DNA of 64,000 nt from Paenibacillus peoriae (GTDB lineage: Bacteria > Bacillota > Bacilli > Paenibacillales > Paenibacillaceae). The notes beneath the pieces are model-generated. The model ran no database searches. It was not told where the DNA came from and saw only the letters and a list, made by a program, of their open reading frames with translations. Made by a program: the position numbers and the translations under genes. Shown in pieces: positions 24,334 through 35,607 of the stretch. The stretch lies in the NCBI RefSeq assembly GCF_022531965.1, contig NZ_CP092831.1:3915001-3979000 (forward strand), in the 5' to 3' direction. Numbering within the stretch: position 1 is the stretch's first letter; the number at the start of each line of letters is the position of its first letter.

Positions 24334-26796
24334 TTAATCTTCGTATTTATCTTCTATTTCGCCAAAGTATCGGCCTTTTGACCGATCTGCATATTCATTG
24401 GAAGATTTGCTGATTTGTCTGAATTTCCCTGGGGTCACTTGCTTATGCTTGCGGAATACTCGGATAAAGCTGTTCTCATTTCGGTATCCGACCTGTTCTG
24501 CAATTTCTCCGATTTTCAAATGGGTTTCACATAGTAATGTGCATGCCTTTTTTACGCGTAATCCAGTCAAATAATCGTAAACGGTGGTCCCTGTTTCTTC
24601 CTTGAACATACTGCTCACCGAGGACACGCTCATGTGAACATGATCCGCAATTTCCTGAAGCCCGATGTTCAAATGCAAATGATGTTCCATATATTCGATC
24701 ATCTCTTGTACACGCACAAAATCTTTGGACTGAATACGTCCGTGCCATTTTTCTTCAATATCAGTCAACATAGTGACCAGCAATACCTCAATGTCTTGAA
24801 GGTCTAGCGTCAGAATCTGATTCCAGTGGTAATCAGCAAGCTGATCCGGCGGCGTCACACTCTGAGTGGCACACCATTTTAGCAAATCTTCCAGCAATTC
24901 ATGAACAAACAAGTAGACCTGGGCTGGGGATGTTCTGTGGAGTCGAAGTTCTTCTACCCAGTGGCTGATTAGCTTTACACTTGCACCCGGTTCCTGCGAC
25001 TCCAGGGCATGAATTATTTCCACACGCCGATCGTCCAACAATGTTGAATCCTGAATTTGCTCCTTTGACTGTTCATCCACTGTATTATCCTTTTTCACAC
25101 TTATATCGCTGTCCATATTCGTATATGAACGTCCATACCCCTCATACAAACGCAAATTAAGGGCCTCTTTTCCTTTTATAAAAGATGCCCGTGCCTCTTG
25201 AATATCCGTGACCATATGACCAATCCCTATAGAAATGGTCAAAGGAAGATACTCACCGACAACCTGAATCAGTCTATCAACGCTTTTGTGAAGCAAAATA
25301 CTCTCTTGGAGGGCAGTCTCCGAACCAACTTCAACTTCATTCGAACTCTCGCTGTACTGTAACAGCACAATAAAACCACTTTCCTCTTCCGGCGAGCATA
25401 CTGCTTTCCAGTAAGGTTCGAGCATCTCTAGCAAAATATTGTTCAGCGCATACTTGAGCAGCATTTTATCCTCTTCTGGAAAGCTTGCAGCCCACGCAGA
25501 ATATCGGTCGATGGACACGATTATGACAAACAAAGAATTACCGTCCCAATCGGAAAAATACTGTTCCCATTTCATACGCATTTCCTGTATGCCCATTCTA
25601 CGCTGGATGACATCTTCCATATATTTGGAACGCAGCTCCGGCAGGCTTCGCTCTACCACCAATGATTTGCGATGAAACTCTCCAACCAGTTTGCTAATCA
25701 CAGGTTCCAGGTCATACAATCCTCCTTGGCGCGTTCCCTTATTACCCGAATTCAATAGGCTATTAATTTTTTTCATGGGGCGAAAAGCTGCATAGTTGTA
25801 ATAGTAAACTGCTGAGCACCCAGCCAGTATGGAGATAAAGGCCAGCCACAGCATCATATTGCGCGCCAGCTTTACATTTTTTAGCAGCTTGTCCATCGGA
25901 ACGAGCGAGACTAGACGCCAGCCCGTTACATCAGAAAAGGTTTGGTTCGCCATATATTCCATATTCCCTATCTCCACATAAGCATAGGGGCTCACATCCA
26001 GCTCTTTCAAAACCCTGCCCATATCATTTAAGGGTAAGGACAATCTCAGCTTGGGATAGATCAACTCGCCCTCCAGATCATACACGTATTGCGAGTTGGA
26101 TAAATGAATATATAGTTTGGAGAAAAAACGGTCGTAATCCAGATTGATTAGCACCGCACCCATGACCTGACCATTCTCTACTATGGGCCTGGCCAGCGAA
26201 AGCAGCTCTAACGTCCCCTGCTCACGATCGGTGCCGTACCATCTCCGCTTAATCAACAACGGTTTTTTTTGAATGTCCTGAATCCAGGGAACCCATGTGG
26301 TATCCGGTGCCTGCTTCCAATCAGGCATGTAACCATAATTGCTGGATACGAGAGCATGATTGTCCAAAGAAATCACTTCAACCGAATAAATTTCTTCGTG
26401 TGAAGAAAGGGTTTTCAAGTATTTCTGAAGCCGATCTATGACGGAGGCGTTATCTTCCAGCGATTTCCTATCCGTTTGGGCACGTACAAAAGCCTCTACA
26501 TCCGGATGATATGCTGCATCCAGCGCCTTGTTATCAGACTCACGAAAAGCCCGATTGGTTACATCCAGATTGATTTGCAATAATTCTATATTGGGTGTGT
26601 TCAGCTCGGTATCCAAACCTTCACGGTATCCTGAATACGATAGCAAGCCGATCACGCTAATCACGAGCGACACACACAAAGTGAGCAGTAGAATCAGTCT
26701 TGTCTGTTTATTTTTCAGTATCAATTGAAGCTTAAGTCGCAACATTCCCGTAACTTCATCCTTCCGGACTTCGTTGTCCATCTTCCTCTTGCCCAT
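24334..26796 (-). CDS. Large membrane-bound AraC-family regulator
   Basis: An 820-residue sensor-regulator of the type abundant in Paenibacillus. A first helix lies near residues 33-52 (LILLLTLCVSLVISVIGLL), an extracellular Cache-like domain follows to about 305, then a second helix (MMLWLAFISILAGCSAVYYY) and a cytoplasmic linker. A C-terminal AraC/XylS double HTH occupies about 695-795 (IADHVHMSVSSVSSMFKEET and IGEIAEQVGYRNENSFIRVF). It probably senses an extracellular ligand and activates transport genes; tctC and kdgT lie directly downstream. Start uncertain: ATGs at 26796, 26781 and 26745 are all possible and none has an ideal ribosome site. Confidence 0.82.
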   Translation of the reverse strand: MGKRKMDNEVRKDEVTGMLRLKLQLILKNKQTRLILLLTLCVSLVISVIGLLSYSGYREGLDTELNTPNIELLQINLDVTNRAFRESDNKALDAAYHPDVEAFVRAQTDRKSLEDNASVIDRLQKYLKTLSSHEEIYSVEVISLDNHALVSSNYGYMPDWKQAPDTTWVPWIQDIQKKPLLIKRRWYGTDREQGTLELLSLARPIVENGQVMGAVLINLDYDRFFSKLYIHLSNSQYVYDLEGELIYPKLRLSLPLNDMGRVLKELDVSPYAYVEIGNMEYMANQTFSDVTGWRLVSLVPMDKLLKNVKLARNMMLWLAFISILAGCSAVYYYNYAAFRPMKKINSLLNSGNKGTRQGGLYDLEPVISKLVGEFHRKSLVVERSLPELRSKYMEDVIQRRMGIQEMRMKWEQYFSDWDGNSLFVIIVSIDRYSAWAASFPEEDKMLLKYALNNILLEMLEPYWKAVCSPEEESGFIVLLQYSESSNEVEVGSETALQESILLHKSVDRLIQVVGEYLPLTISIGIGHMVTDIQEARASFIKGKEALNLRLYEGYGRSYTNMDSDISVKKDNTVDEQSKEQIQDSTLLDDRRVEIIHALESQEPGASVKLISHWVEELRLHRTSPAQVYLFVHELLEDLLKWCATQSVTPPDQLADYHWNQILTLDLQDIEVLLVTMLTDIEEKWHGRIQSKDFVRVQEMIEYMEHHLHLNIGLQEIADHVHMSVSSVSSMFKEETGTTVYDYLTGLRVKKACTLLCETHLKIGEIAEQVGYRNENSFIRVFRKHKQVTPGKFRQISKSSNEYADRSKGRYFGEIEDKYED

Positions 26797-26904
26797 ATAC
26801 GTGGTGACATATTCTCCCTAAATCTATTTGACGTAAGAGTTGGAATTCCCTGCCTATGTAAATCAAACTTAATAAAACTTCATATGAGTACATCATTAAA
26901 ATAA

Positions 26905-26946
26905 AAAAAGAAGAAGTCTCCCTGTGTTAGGTAGAACTTCTTCTTT
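26905..26946 (-). terminator. Terminator of the chemoreceptor unit
   Basis: AAAGAAGAAGT and ACTTCTTCTTT form an 11-bp stem around an 18-nt loop, followed on the minus strand by a T-run. Confidence 0.75.
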
Positions 26947-26996
26947 GGCTGCTTATATTCATTATTCAGCAAAAACAGATACTCGCTTCACAGGTT

Positions 26997-28661
26997 TTAG
27001 CTTGTCTTTTCCACCTGAAAACGATCCAGTTCCCGCTGCATTTCCTCGCGAATCTGACGAAGCTCTTTTACCTTCTCAGCCGATTCCTCAAATGAACGCT
27101 TCTGCTCTACCGTGGAAGCTGTAATCTCTTCGCTGCCTGCAGCGGATTGCTGAGTGATTGCGCTGATATTTTCGATAGCTTGCTGCACCTGTACGCTCAA
27201 TTCTCGCGATACATTCATGTCCGTTGATAGCTTGCTGACTTGGCCGGCAATTTGCTGCACTTTGCCACTAATCTCTGTAAACGATTCTCCGGTCGAGGAG
27301 GTTGCCTTCTCCTGCTCACGGAACAGCTCCTGACTTTGCGCCACAGAAGTCTTCACTTTATCCATAGCCTGCGTAATACCGTCAACTGCGGTATAAATTT
27401 TCTTTACAGCAGACTCTGATTGATTCGCCAGCTTTTTCACTTCATTGGCAACCACAGCAAAACCTTTTCCTGCTTCACCCGCACGTGCAGCCTCAATAGA
27501 AGCATTCAAGGACAACAGCGATGTTTGGCTGGCAATTTCGGATACGTATCCAGTCATGGTTGTAATCTCGGCTGCATTAGCTTCCAGCTCCTTGACTGTC
27601 TGCTCCACTTCGGACATGGCTGAACGATTTTCTGCAACAATACGCAGTTGATCGCTCATGACCCGCGTACCCTGCTCAATGACACGCAAAGCATCCTCAC
27701 TATACGCGGTCGATTGAGTGGTCTCCAGCAGATTCGATTCAAACTTTTGCTGCATCTCGTCCACAACACCAACTGTCGACGACAGATCCTCAGCAATTTT
27801 CTGACTGCCTATCGCCAGTTCCTCTGTTGACGTGCTGACTTGTGTCACAATTTCCTTCATGGCCTCATTATGGTGATCAATATCCCGAGCCATCAGATCG
27901 ACACGATTACCCGCCTGATCAATGGAGAGTACAATGCTGCGCAAGTTCCCGATCATTACCCGGAAAGATTCATTGAGCTCGTCCAGCTCATCGCGTCCCT
28001 TCGTTTGTGCGAGCTGAACGGTCAGATTCCCCTCGGCAATTTGCTTTGCGGCATCCGTTAACTTACGTGTTCTAAGGGCAAGCTGCCTGGAGGTGTATGT
28101 ATTATATAGCCCAACTGCCACCAGAAGTAAAACTGCACCTGCTAAGGCCAATTGCCAAGTAAAACGAATGCTCTTGGTCAAATCTTCTGTGTATTGGTCA
28201 TAACGTGCCTTGGTCAGCAGATCCAGCATAAAAACATCGTTCTGAATCCCCTGGGCGCGCATGGCCTCCCGCTTGGACTCCGGACTGTTTTGGGTACTCA
28301 TTGCTTTCTCCGTTGCTACTTTCAATTGGCTGAATTTTGTTTTAATCGTATTCAGTCGTTTTTGCTGTTCTTCGGTCTGCATCATGCCCTGTGAAAGCAA
28401 AGCAATCGTCTTTTCAGACTGAGTCAGTTGATTTTGCACATCAGCTTTGTTGCTCTCTGTCATGGAAGCAGAATAATTTTGCAACGCCTGTCCTGACTGA
28501 ATCAAATAGGCATTGAGCTGCTGTACATTCAACATAGCCGGAACCAAATTACTACTTTGCGAGTTAATACGAATTAATTCAAAAATGATATATGCCACTA
28601 AAGCCAGACAAGCGATCAAGGAAATCATCGCATTCAGCACCAGTTTACCTTGCAGTTTCAT
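26997..28661 (-). CDS. Methyl-accepting chemotaxis protein
   Basis: A 554-residue chemoreceptor. The N-terminal membrane helix (about 8-28) is followed by a compact four-helix-bundle ligand domain (about 30-165), a second helix ([18 protein letters not shown], about 170-188), a HAMP linker and a long coiled-coil signalling domain. The conserved hairpin tip that binds CheA/CheW is present ([33 protein letters not shown], around 390-422 as a region). The ATG at 28661 has GGATGAAAG upstream. It directly follows the gene for a BMP-type binding protein (27 bp gap), suggesting that the loaded binding protein may be its ligand. Confidence 0.9.
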   Translation of the reverse strand: MKLQGKLVLNAMISLIACLALVAYIIFELIRINSQSSNLVPAMLNVQQLNAYLIQSGQALQNYSASMTESNKADVQNQLTQSEKTIALLSQGMMQTEEQQKRLNTIKTKFSQLKVATEKAMSTQNSPESKREAMRAQGIQNDVFMLDLLTKARYDQYTEDLTKSIRFTWQLALAGAVLLLVAVGLYNTYTSRQLALRTRKLTDAAKQIAEGNLTVQLAQTKGRDELDELNESFRVMIGNLRSIVLSIDQAGNRVDLMARDIDHHNEAMKEIVTQVSTSTEELAIGSQKIAEDLSSTVGVVDEMQQKFESNLLETTQSTAYSEDALRVIEQGTRVMSDQLRIVAENRSAMSEVEQTVKELEANAAEITTMTGYVSEIASQTSLLSLNASIEAARAGEAGKGFAVVANEVKKLANQSESAVKKIYTAVDGITQAMDKVKTSVAQSQELFREQEKATSSTGESFTEISGKVQQIAGQVSKLSTDMNVSRELSVQVQQAIENISAITQQSAAGSEEITASTVEQKRSFEESAEKVKELRQIREEMQRELDRFQVEKTS

Positions 28662-28688
28662 CAGCTTTCATCCTCCGTTTGCGAAAAT

Positions 28689-29693
28689 TTATTGGGTGGG
28701 AACAGTAAGTGTGCCGGATTTGATTTTTTCCTTTAAATCATCCAACAACTTTTGCTGATCCGGACTCAGTGTCACGACACGAATAGGCGCTAAACCTACG
28801 CCATCTTCTGCAAGACCAAACACCATATCCTTCTCCGTAAATTTTCTTTGATGATCTGCAAAGCCTTTGACTGCTGTATAAATTGCAATGTCTACATTTT
28901 TAAACATCGAGGTCACTACCGCCTTTTCCGCAATAAAAAACTGGTCGCTATCGACCCCGATGGCTAATTTTTGCTGTTTTTGCGCTTCCTGTAGCGCACC
29001 TACGCCCGTGAGACCTGCGGCTGCAAAGATAACATCAATCTGATCCTGATTAATCATGTCATCTGCAATTTTCGTACCCAGTTCCGGCTTTCCAAAATCT
29101 CCTGCATACGTTGCAGTAACTTTGGCATTAGGCTTGACTGATTGCACCCCTGCGCGGTACCCAATTTCAAATTTTTTCAACAGAGGAGATTCCGCACCTC
29201 CAAGAAAACCCACCTGTTCGGTGCGACTCGTCAAACCGGCAACGACCCCAGCCATAAAACTGCCCTCTTCTGCTTTGAAGCTAATAGAGGCCACATTCGG
29301 TAAATCTGATTTCTCATCCACGATTAAAAATTTACGGTCTGGGTATTTTTTGGCAATGGATTCCATACTGTCCTTCACCATATAACCCAACCCAATGATT
29401 AAATCCGCTTTTTCTTGAGCAAGCTGCTCAAAAGCCGCATCATACGTCTTGGTCTCCGTTATTTCCCGGTATTCAAAAACAATCTTCCCCTCATCCCGTG
29501 CCTTGACCAAACCTCGAAAAGCCGCGTCGCTGTAAGATTGGTCACCCAGACCAATATCTGACAGTACGATTCCCACCTTAATGGGTTCGGCCTTGGTTTG
29601 TACGTCTGATTGCCCACATGCACTTACCAATAATGCAAAGATCGTGACAATGGGAATCCACCTAAAAGTTAATAATAGAGCTCGTTTCTTCAT
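28689..29693 (-). CDS. BMP/PnrA-family substrate-binding lipoprotein
   Basis: A 334-residue lipoprotein (lipobox VSAC near residue 26) of the Med/BMP family, whose members bind nucleosides or related ligands for ABC transporters. Visible blocks: KVGIVLSDIGLGDQSYSDAA, ADLIIGLGYMVKDSMESIA and FMAGVVAGL. No BMP-type ATPase or permease genes follow; instead a chemoreceptor gene comes 27 bp downstream, so it may act as a sensory rather than a transport component. The ATG is preceded by GAGGTGATATGTC. Confidence 0.85.
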   Translation of the reverse strand: MKKRALLLTFRWIPIVTIFALLVSACGQSDVQTKAEPIKVGIVLSDIGLGDQSYSDAAFRGLVKARDEGKIVFEYREITETKTYDAAFEQLAQEKADLIIGLGYMVKDSMESIAKKYPDRKFLIVDEKSDLPNVASISFKAEEGSFMAGVVAGLTSRTEQVGFLGGAESPLLKKFEIGYRAGVQSVKPNAKVTATYAGDFGKPELGTKIADDMINQDQIDVIFAAAGLTGVGALQEAQKQQKLAIGVDSDQFFIAEKAVVTSMFKNVDIAIYTAVKGFADHQRKFTEKDMVFGLAEDGVGLAPIRVVTLSPDQQKLLDDLKEKIKSGTLTVPTQ

Positions 29694-29977
29694 GACATAT
29701 CACCTCAACATAAAATGCAAATCCCCAACATCTTTATATCGGTTATAAAAGCATATTTTTTCATAAGAGTTTCTGTAAATTCATTGTTAATAGAAGTGTG
29801 ATAAGTGTGATGTCTTTGTTTATTATGTAAAAAATGTATATTTTGCTTTGTTTTTATTATACGAACTGTCCAAATTCATTTATTTTCGTTTATACCGGAA
29901 GAATAAAGTGTAATTTGGAAAACATAGGTACTTTGAAACCATCACCCTATTTCAATCTGAAAGGAGCAACATTTAAA
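29694..29977. other. Divergent, very AT-rich intergenic region
   Basis: 284 bp between the BMP lipoprotein gene and the P450 gene. It should hold both promoters. I see no perfect palindrome like the 20-bp Bm3R1 operator known upstream of P450 BM3. Confidence 0.4.
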
Positions 29978-32900
29978 ATGACTTCGACCCATTTAATTCC
30001 ACAACCCAAAACATATGGTCCCTTAGGAAATCTGCCCTTGATCGATACACATGCCCCTGTCCAGTCTCTGGTTAAGCTTGCTAATGAGTACGGTCCCATC
30101 TTTCGCATGGATCTGCCTGAAGGAACGAACATTTATATTTCCGATCATAAGCTGGTGGCAGATGCTTGTGATGAATCCCGTTTCGATAAGCAGGTGTGGG
30201 CTCCCTTACAAAAAGTACGAGCTTTTGCTGGAGACGGACTATTCACAAGCTGGACTGAGGAACCGAACTGGCGCAAGGCCCACCAAATATTGCTACCAAG
30301 CTTTAGCCAGCGGGCTATGAAGGGTTACCACAATATGATGCTTGATCTTGCGGTTCAGCTGGTGCAGAAATGGTCTCGGCTCAATCCAGATGAAAGTGTA
30401 GAGGTACCGGAAGATATGACCCGGCTGACTTTGGATACCATCGGATTATGCGGCTTTAATTATCGTTTTAACAGCTTTTACCGCGACCAGCCCCATCCGT
30501 TCGTGACCAGTATGACACGCGCACTGGATGAAGCAATGGGTCAGTTGCAACGCCTCAATTTGCAAAACAAGCTGATGTTATCGAAGAAAAAACAGTTTAA
30601 ACACGACATCGAAACGATGTTCTCTCTGGTGGACAGCATTATTCAAGAACGCAAAACCCTGGGCAACCAAGGTGAAGAGGATTTACTGGCGCGTATGCTG
30701 GAAGGCAAGGACCCGGAAACAGGTGAAACGCTGGATGATGAAAATATCCGTTATCAGATCATCACCTTCCTCATCGCCGGTCATGAAACGACCAGTGGGC
30801 TTTTATCCTTTGCCATTTACCATTTGCTTAAAAATCCACGAATGCTAACTAAAGCCTATGAAGAAGTGGATCGCGTGCTCACCGATTCGCTGCCTTCCTA
30901 TACTCAGGTGCGTGAGCTCAAGTACATAAGGATGATACTGAATGAAGCTCTGCGGCTATGGCCGACAGCGCCCGCCTTCTCGCTCTTCGCCAAAGAAGAT
31001 ACACTGCTCGACGGAACCTATCCGCTTAAAAAGGGCGACAGTGTAAATGTACTCATCCCGAAACTGCACCGTGATACCGAGGCTTGGGGTGAAGATGTTG
31101 AGGAATTTAGACCAGAACGCTTTGGGGACCCATCCGCCATTCCACAAGATGCCTATAAACCGTTTGGCAACGGTCAACGGGCCTGTATTGGACAACAGTT
31201 TGCCTTACAGGAGGCCACCCTTGTGCTGGGTATGGTACTGAAACATTTTGAGCTGATTGATCATACTCATTATGAGTTGAAAGTCAAAGAGACGCTCACA
31301 CTCAAGCCTGAGGGCTTCACCATTCAAGTACGACCGCGTAGCACACAGACTGCCGTCATGCTGCCGGGTGCCGCTCAAGAACTTCATGAACAGGAGGAAC
31401 AAAAAGTTGCAGCTCCTCATGCCGAAAAACATGATACTTCTTTGCTGTCTTTGTACGGCTCGAATCTGGGTACAGCTGAGGGACTTGCGGGTGAACTAGC
31501 CGATTTAGGTCGGAATTGGGGTTTTAACAGTAGCATAGCAACTCTGAATGAACATGTGGACCATTTGCCTAAAGAAGGCGTGGTACTTATTACGACTGCA
31601 TCTTATAACGGACATCCGCCGGATAATGCTGATGCCTTTGTAGAATGGTTGAAGCAGGTAGACGAGGGCCAACTGGCAGGCATAAGGTACGCTGTCTTTG
31701 GTTGCGGTGACCGGAATTGGGCCAGCACGTATCAGCGCATTCCAAGGATGATTGATGAGCTAATGGCTGCCAAAGGGGCAAAGCGACTGTATGATCGGGG
31801 CGAGGGCGACGCCAGTGGTGACTTCGAGAAGGATTGGGAAGTCTGGAATCGCGGCCTATGGCCGGAATTGCTGAATGCTTTCGGCATAGAGCACAGTGAT
31901 ACAGAACCACAGGACACCAGCAGTCTGAGCATAGAGTTTGTAAGCGACGTACTTAGCGCTCCTCTGGCGGCCAACTATGAGGCAACTACTGCCGTTGTTA
32001 CCGCGAATCGTGAATTGCACGCTGCTGAAAGTGAACGCAGTACACGGCATCTGGAGATCCAATTACCAACCGGATTGTCCTATCGCGAGGGTGATCATCT
32101 GGGTGTTTTGCCGCGTAATCCTGCTTCGTTGGCGAATAGAGTAATGCAACGCTTTAAGTTACAGGATCAAGACTACATCGTATTGAGAGGCAGTGACCGG
32201 GATGCGGCGCATCTCCCCTTAGATCGGCCTGTCAGCGTAGGAGATTTGCTCACTCTCAGTGTGGAACTGCAAGAACCGGCAACGAGAGCCCAGCTACGGC
32301 AACTAGCATCCTTTACAGTGTGTCCACCGCACAAGAAAGAAATCGAAGCTTTGCTAGAGGATGCTACCTTTGATCAAGAGATACGACAGAAGCACGTCAC
32401 GATGCTGGATATTCTGGAGAAGTATCCAGCCTGCGAGCTGCCATTTGAAAACTTTATCTCGCTGTTACCTCCACTCAAGCCTAGGTACTACTCCATCTCA
32501 AGCTCTCCGCTTGAATCGGAGAATTCAGCGAGTATAACCGTGGGCGTCGTGCGTGGACCAGCCCGTAGCGGACAGGGCGAATACCTGGGAATTGCCTCCA
32601 ACTATTTGGCGCAGCTCCAACCAGATGATCCAATTGTCATTTTTGTGCGTAAGCCTCAGTCGGGCTTCCGTTTGCCGGAAGATCCGACGGTGCCTGTCAT
32701 CATGGTCGGTCCAGGTACTGGAGTGGCACCATTCCGCGGATTCCTCCAAACCCGCCATGTACTTAAAGAAAGAGGGGAACAGCTCGGCGAGGCTCACCTA
32801 TACTATGGCTGCCGTAATCCTAAGCTTGACTATCTGTACAAGCAAGAGCTGCAAGCCTGGGAGCAGGAAGGAATCGTTACGCTTCATACAGCCTTTTCAC

Positions 32901-33154
32901 GTCTGCCCGATCAACCCAAAAGATACGTGCAGCATGTCATGAAAGAAGATGCGGACACTCTGATTCACTTACTTGATGAAGGAGCGCATCTATATGTATG
33001 CGGTGATGGTAGCCGGATGGCTCCCGATGTAGAAAACACCCTTTGTGCTGCTTACGCGGAAGCACACCATACCAGTAAAGAAGAAGCACAGCAATGGTTG
33101 GATCGTCTCCAACAGGAAAAACGCTATGCCAAGGATGTCTGGACAGGCATCTAA
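29978..33154 (+). CDS. CYP102-type cytochrome P450 / NADPH-P450 reductase fusion
   Basis: A 1058-residue self-sufficient fatty-acid hydroxylase, collinear with P450 BM3 (1049 residues). The ATG at 29978 starts [20 protein letters not shown] with AAAGGAG upstream; the frame runs further upstream without support. P450 part: substrate-gate phenylalanine in DGLFTSW (Phe89, equivalent to BM3 Phe87), I-helix AGHETTSG, and heme ligand Cys near 403 in [13 protein letters not shown] domain: [14 protein letters not shown] domain: [14 protein letters not shown] domain: [12 protein letters not shown]. It should hydroxylate medium or long fatty acids at subterminal positions in the cytoplasm. The usual TetR repressor (Bm3R1/FatR) is not adjacent. 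Confidence 0.95.
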   Translation: MTSTHLIPQPKTYGPLGNLPLIDTHAPVQSLVKLANEYGPIFRMDLPEGTNIYISDHKLVADACDESRFDKQVWAPLQKVRAFAGDGLFTSWTEEPNWRKAHQILLPSFSQRAMKGYHNMMLDLAVQLVQKWSRLNPDESVEVPEDMTRLTLDTIGLCGFNYRFNSFYRDQPHPFVTSMTRALDEAMGQLQRLNLQNKLMLSKKKQFKHDIETMFSLVDSIIQERKTLGNQGEEDLLARMLEGKDPETGETLDDENIRYQIITFLIAGHETTSGLLSFAIYHLLKNPRMLTKAYEEVDRVLTDSLPSYTQVRELKYIRMILNEALRLWPTAPAFSLFAKEDTLLDGTYPLKKGDSVNVLIPKLHRDTEAWGEDVEEFRPERFGDPSAIPQDAYKPFGNGQRACIGQQFALQEATLVLGMVLKHFELIDHTHYELKVKETLTLKPEGFTIQVRPRSTQTAVMLPGAAQELHEQEEQKVAAPHAEKHDTSLLSLYGSNLGTAEGLAGELADLGRNWGFNSSIATLNEHVDHLPKEGVVLITTASYNGHPPDNADAFVEWLKQVDEGQLAGIRYAVFGCGDRNWASTYQRIPRMIDELMAAKGAKRLYDRGEGDASGDFEKDWEVWNRGLWPELLNAFGIEHSDTEPQDTSSLSIEFVSDVLSAPLAANYEATTAVVTANRELHAAESERSTRHLEIQLPTGLSYREGDHLGVLPRNPASLANRVMQRFKLQDQDYIVLRGSDRDAAHLPLDRPVSVGDLLTLSVELQEPATRAQLRQLASFTVCPPHKKEIEALLEDATFDQEIRQKHVTMLDILEKYPACELPFENFISLLPPLKPRYYSISSSPLESENSASITVGVVRGPARSGQGEYLGIASNYLAQLQPDDPIVIFVRKPQSGFRLPEDPTVPVIMVGPGTGVAPFRGFLQTRHVLKERGEQLGEAHLYYGCRNPKLDYLYKQELQAWEQEGIVTLHTAFSRLPDQPKRYVQHVMKEDADTLIHLLDEGAHLYVCGDGSRMAPDVENTLCAAYAEAHHTSKEEAQQWLDRLQQEKRYAKDVWTGI

Positions 33155-33191
33155 TGATAACAGTATAAGAACAAGCACCATGTTAAAAAAT

Positions 33192-33246
33192 AAAAGGGAC
33201 TGATTACTGGCCTTCAAACTCGTCGCCAGTAGTTCAGTCCCTTTTA
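33192..33246. terminator. Bidirectional terminator
   Basis: A long stem of AAAAGGGACTGA with TTCAGTCCCTTTT plus ACTGGC/GCCAGT separates the convergent P450 and Mrr genes. Confidence 0.85.
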
Positions 33247-33249
33247 TGA

Positions 33250-33837
33250 TTATCTTTCACTCCATTTGGAAGCAATCACATCTACTTTACTTTCTAATAG
33301 GTCCATAACCTCCTCGCGGTGCCTAGCCTTGAATAAATCTATGATGTCGATCAAGTCGTTGCGATCTAATAATTTAACCCCGTTGACAGCAGCAAGTGTT
33401 TTACAAGATTCCGTATAACGGCCGGAGGTGATGACGATAGACTTGTCGGCCGCATAATAACGCATAGAGGTGTAAATTTCCTGTACTGCTCCCAAGCCCA
33501 CCGGATGTTGTACGCCATAACGTTTGGCCTGTATGACAACTCTGACGCCTTCACGGTCTGTAAAAACCAGATCCGCTCCAAAATCCCGGCTACTGGTTGT
33601 TTTATAGATGTCCTTATAGCCAAGCGCGGATAATAACCGTTGCAAATAAAGCTCAAATTCCGAGCCATCCTCCATACGATCTATATCCTGAATTCCAATT
33701 TTGCGTGGGTCCAGATCACGTAAAATCCGATTTCTGCGACCGCGTATCAGTCCTCTGATGATGAGCGCAAACAACACTAAAAGTACAATGAGCCCTATTC
33801 CTAATTCCTTGTATGCCAATAATTTTTCTAGCAACAT
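33250..33837 (-). CDS. Membrane-anchored Mrr-type restriction endonuclease domain protein
   Basis: A 195-residue protein with an N-terminal helix (IGLIVLLVLFALIIRGLI, about 14-31) and a cytoplasmic Mrr_cat nuclease fold. The PD-(D/E)xK-type site appears as D89 (FGADLVF) with Q103-A-K105 (VIQAKRY), the D-QxK variant common to Mrr. A further typical block is SIVITSGRYTESCKTLA. It has no partner methylase. Membrane-tethered Mrr proteins of this kind are widespread in Firmicutes and their substrate is not established. The ATG follows AAAAGGGAGAG. Confidence 0.82.
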   Translation of the reverse strand: MLLEKLLAYKELGIGLIVLLVLFALIIRGLIRGRRNRILRDLDPRKIGIQDIDRMEDGSEFELYLQRLLSALGYKDIYKTTSSRDFGADLVFTDREGVRVVIQAKRYGVQHPVGLGAVQEIYTSMRYYAADKSIVITSGRYTESCKTLAAVNGVKLLDRNDLIDIIDLFKARHREEVMDLLESKVDVIASKWSER

Positions 33838-33940
33838 CCAACTCTCCCTTTTCTACCATAAGCGTAGCCGTATCATCCTTAACAGGGAACTCCCCTATGC
33901 ACGCTGGCTCCCCTATTACATCTCTCTTTATCACATAACA

Positions 33941-33968
33941 ATAGCCCCGCCAGATTCGACGGGGCTAT
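33941..33968 (-). terminator. Terminator of aspA
   Basis: ATAGCCCCG and CGGGGCTAT form a perfect 9-bp stem with a 10-nt loop. Confidence 0.75.
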
Positions 33969-34012
33969 CTTCGTCTTGCCTCAAAGCTGTCTAAATTCCA
34001 TACTCCGCATCA

Positions 34013-35422
34013 TTATTCGCGATTCAGCAAAGATTCTCCGGCAATACCAGGCTGAGTCATTTGGTACGGGTCCAATATAATGTCCAACTCTTCCTCGGTC
34101 AGTACATTATACAGCAGGCACAGCTCGCGCACCGATTTCCCCGTCGTAATTGCTTCGCGGGCAATGCGTGATACTACCTCATATCCAAGGTGGGGATTGA
34201 GTGCTGTAATAATACCTACACTGTTCTCCACATATTCACGGCACCGCTCCACATTTGCTTCAATTCCTTCTACACAATGTATACGGAAAACGTGGAAGCC
34301 CTGCTTCATAATTTCCAGCGATTGCAGCAGATTGTAGACAAGCACAGGCTCCATCACGTTCAGCTCCAGCTGACCCGCCTCTGAAGCCAGGCAGATCGTA
34401 TGATCATTACCAATGACCTGAAAAGCAATTTGGTTAATGACCTCACACATCACCGGATTTACCTTACCTGGCATAATGGATGACCCTGGCTGACGAGCAG
34501 GCAGACTCAGTTCTCCCAGACCTGCACGAGGTCCGGAAGCCATTAAGCGGATGTCATTTGCCACCTTAGACATATTCATCATACAAATTTTCAAGGCGGC
34601 AGACACTTCGGTATAAGCATCCGTATTTTGTGTAGCATCTACAAGATTTTCGTCAGCTTCCACAGGGAAGCCACTGACGTCTGCCAGTACCTCTGCAACA
34701 CGCTGAATATAACGACGGTCTGCATTCAGGCCAGTACCCACCGCAGTTGCACCCATATTAATCGTTAACAGGTGCTGTTTGGTCGCACGCACGCGTCCGA
34801 TATCACGACCCAGCACACGCGCATAAGCCTGAAACTCCTGTCCTAATCGGATTGGCACTGCATCCTGCAAGTGGGTTCTACCCATCTTAATCACACTATC
34901 AAACTCATTGGCCTTGCGGGAAAATGCCTCCTGAAGCTCACTCATGGTATCCAACAGTTTATCAATCATGCTTAATACAGCCAAGTGTACGGCTGTAGGA
35001 AAAGCATCGTTCGTCGATTGCGCCATATTAACATGATTATTAGGACTGATCTCCTGATAATCTCCGCGTTGCTTGCCAATCAGCTCCAACGCGCGGTTCG
35101 CAATCACTTCATTTGTATTCATATTAATGGACGTGCCTGCGCCGCCCTGAATGGGATCGACGATGAAATGATCATGCAACTGTCCTTGTATAATCTCATC
35201 AGCAGCCTGAATAATGGCCTCTGCTTTGGGGCGGTGTAAACGGGTTAGTTCCATATTTACCGTCGCTGCTCCCTTTTTCACGATCGCCATGGCTTTAATC
35301 AACTCAGGGTGCAGTCGTTGGCCTGTAATTGGAAAATTTTCTTTTGCCCTCAGCGTTTGTACACCGTAATAGGCATCTAATGGTACTTCCTTGGTACCTA
35401 AAAAATCATGCTCCAACCTCAT
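34013..35422 (-). CDS. aspA: Aspartate ammonia-lyase (aspartase)
   Basis: A 469-residue class II fumarase/aspartase converting aspartate to fumarate and ammonia. The signature loop GSSIMPGKVNPVMCEVINQ is intact (about 316-334), and the catalytic regions TNDAFPTAVH and GRTHLQDAVP are visible. Start at 35422 (MRLEHDFLGTKEVPLDAYYG) matches the family N-terminus and has GGAGGAATC upstream; the open frame to 35512 lacks a site. The text favours aspartase over fumarase (RLEHDFLG start, VQTLRAKENF). It is monocistronic, with a terminator. Confidence 0.9.
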   Translation of the reverse strand: MRLEHDFLGTKEVPLDAYYGVQTLRAKENFPITGQRLHPELIKAMAIVKKGAATVNMELTRLHRPKAEAIIQAADEIIQGQLHDHFIVDPIQGGAGTSINMNTNEVIANRALELIGKQRGDYQEISPNNHVNMAQSTNDAFPTAVHLAVLSMIDKLLDTMSELQEAFSRKANEFDSVIKMGRTHLQDAVPIRLGQEFQAYARVLGRDIGRVRATKQHLLTINMGATAVGTGLNADRRYIQRVAEVLADVSGFPVEADENLVDATQNTDAYTEVSAALKICMMNMSKVANDIRLMASGPRAGLGELSLPARQPGSSIMPGKVNPVMCEVINQIAFQVIGNDHTICLASEAGQLELNVMEPVLVYNLLQSLEIMKQGFHVFRIHCVEGIEANVERCREYVENSVGIITALNPHLGYEVVSRIAREAITTGKSVRELCLLYNVLTEEELDIILDPYQMTQPGIAGESLLNRE

Positions 35423-35607
35423 ATTCTCTGATTCCTCCGCTGTGTTTGCTACGTTCTTCAATTCAGTACAGCCAAATTGACATAAAAAGACCTCTTCTGA
35501 TCCCCTCTTCATTATACGTTCCGATTCCCGTGCTTTACCAGTCGAATAAACGCGGAAAAAGGTTATGTAATCCTATGACAAGTTATGATTACCCGTATAT
35601 ACCAGGG

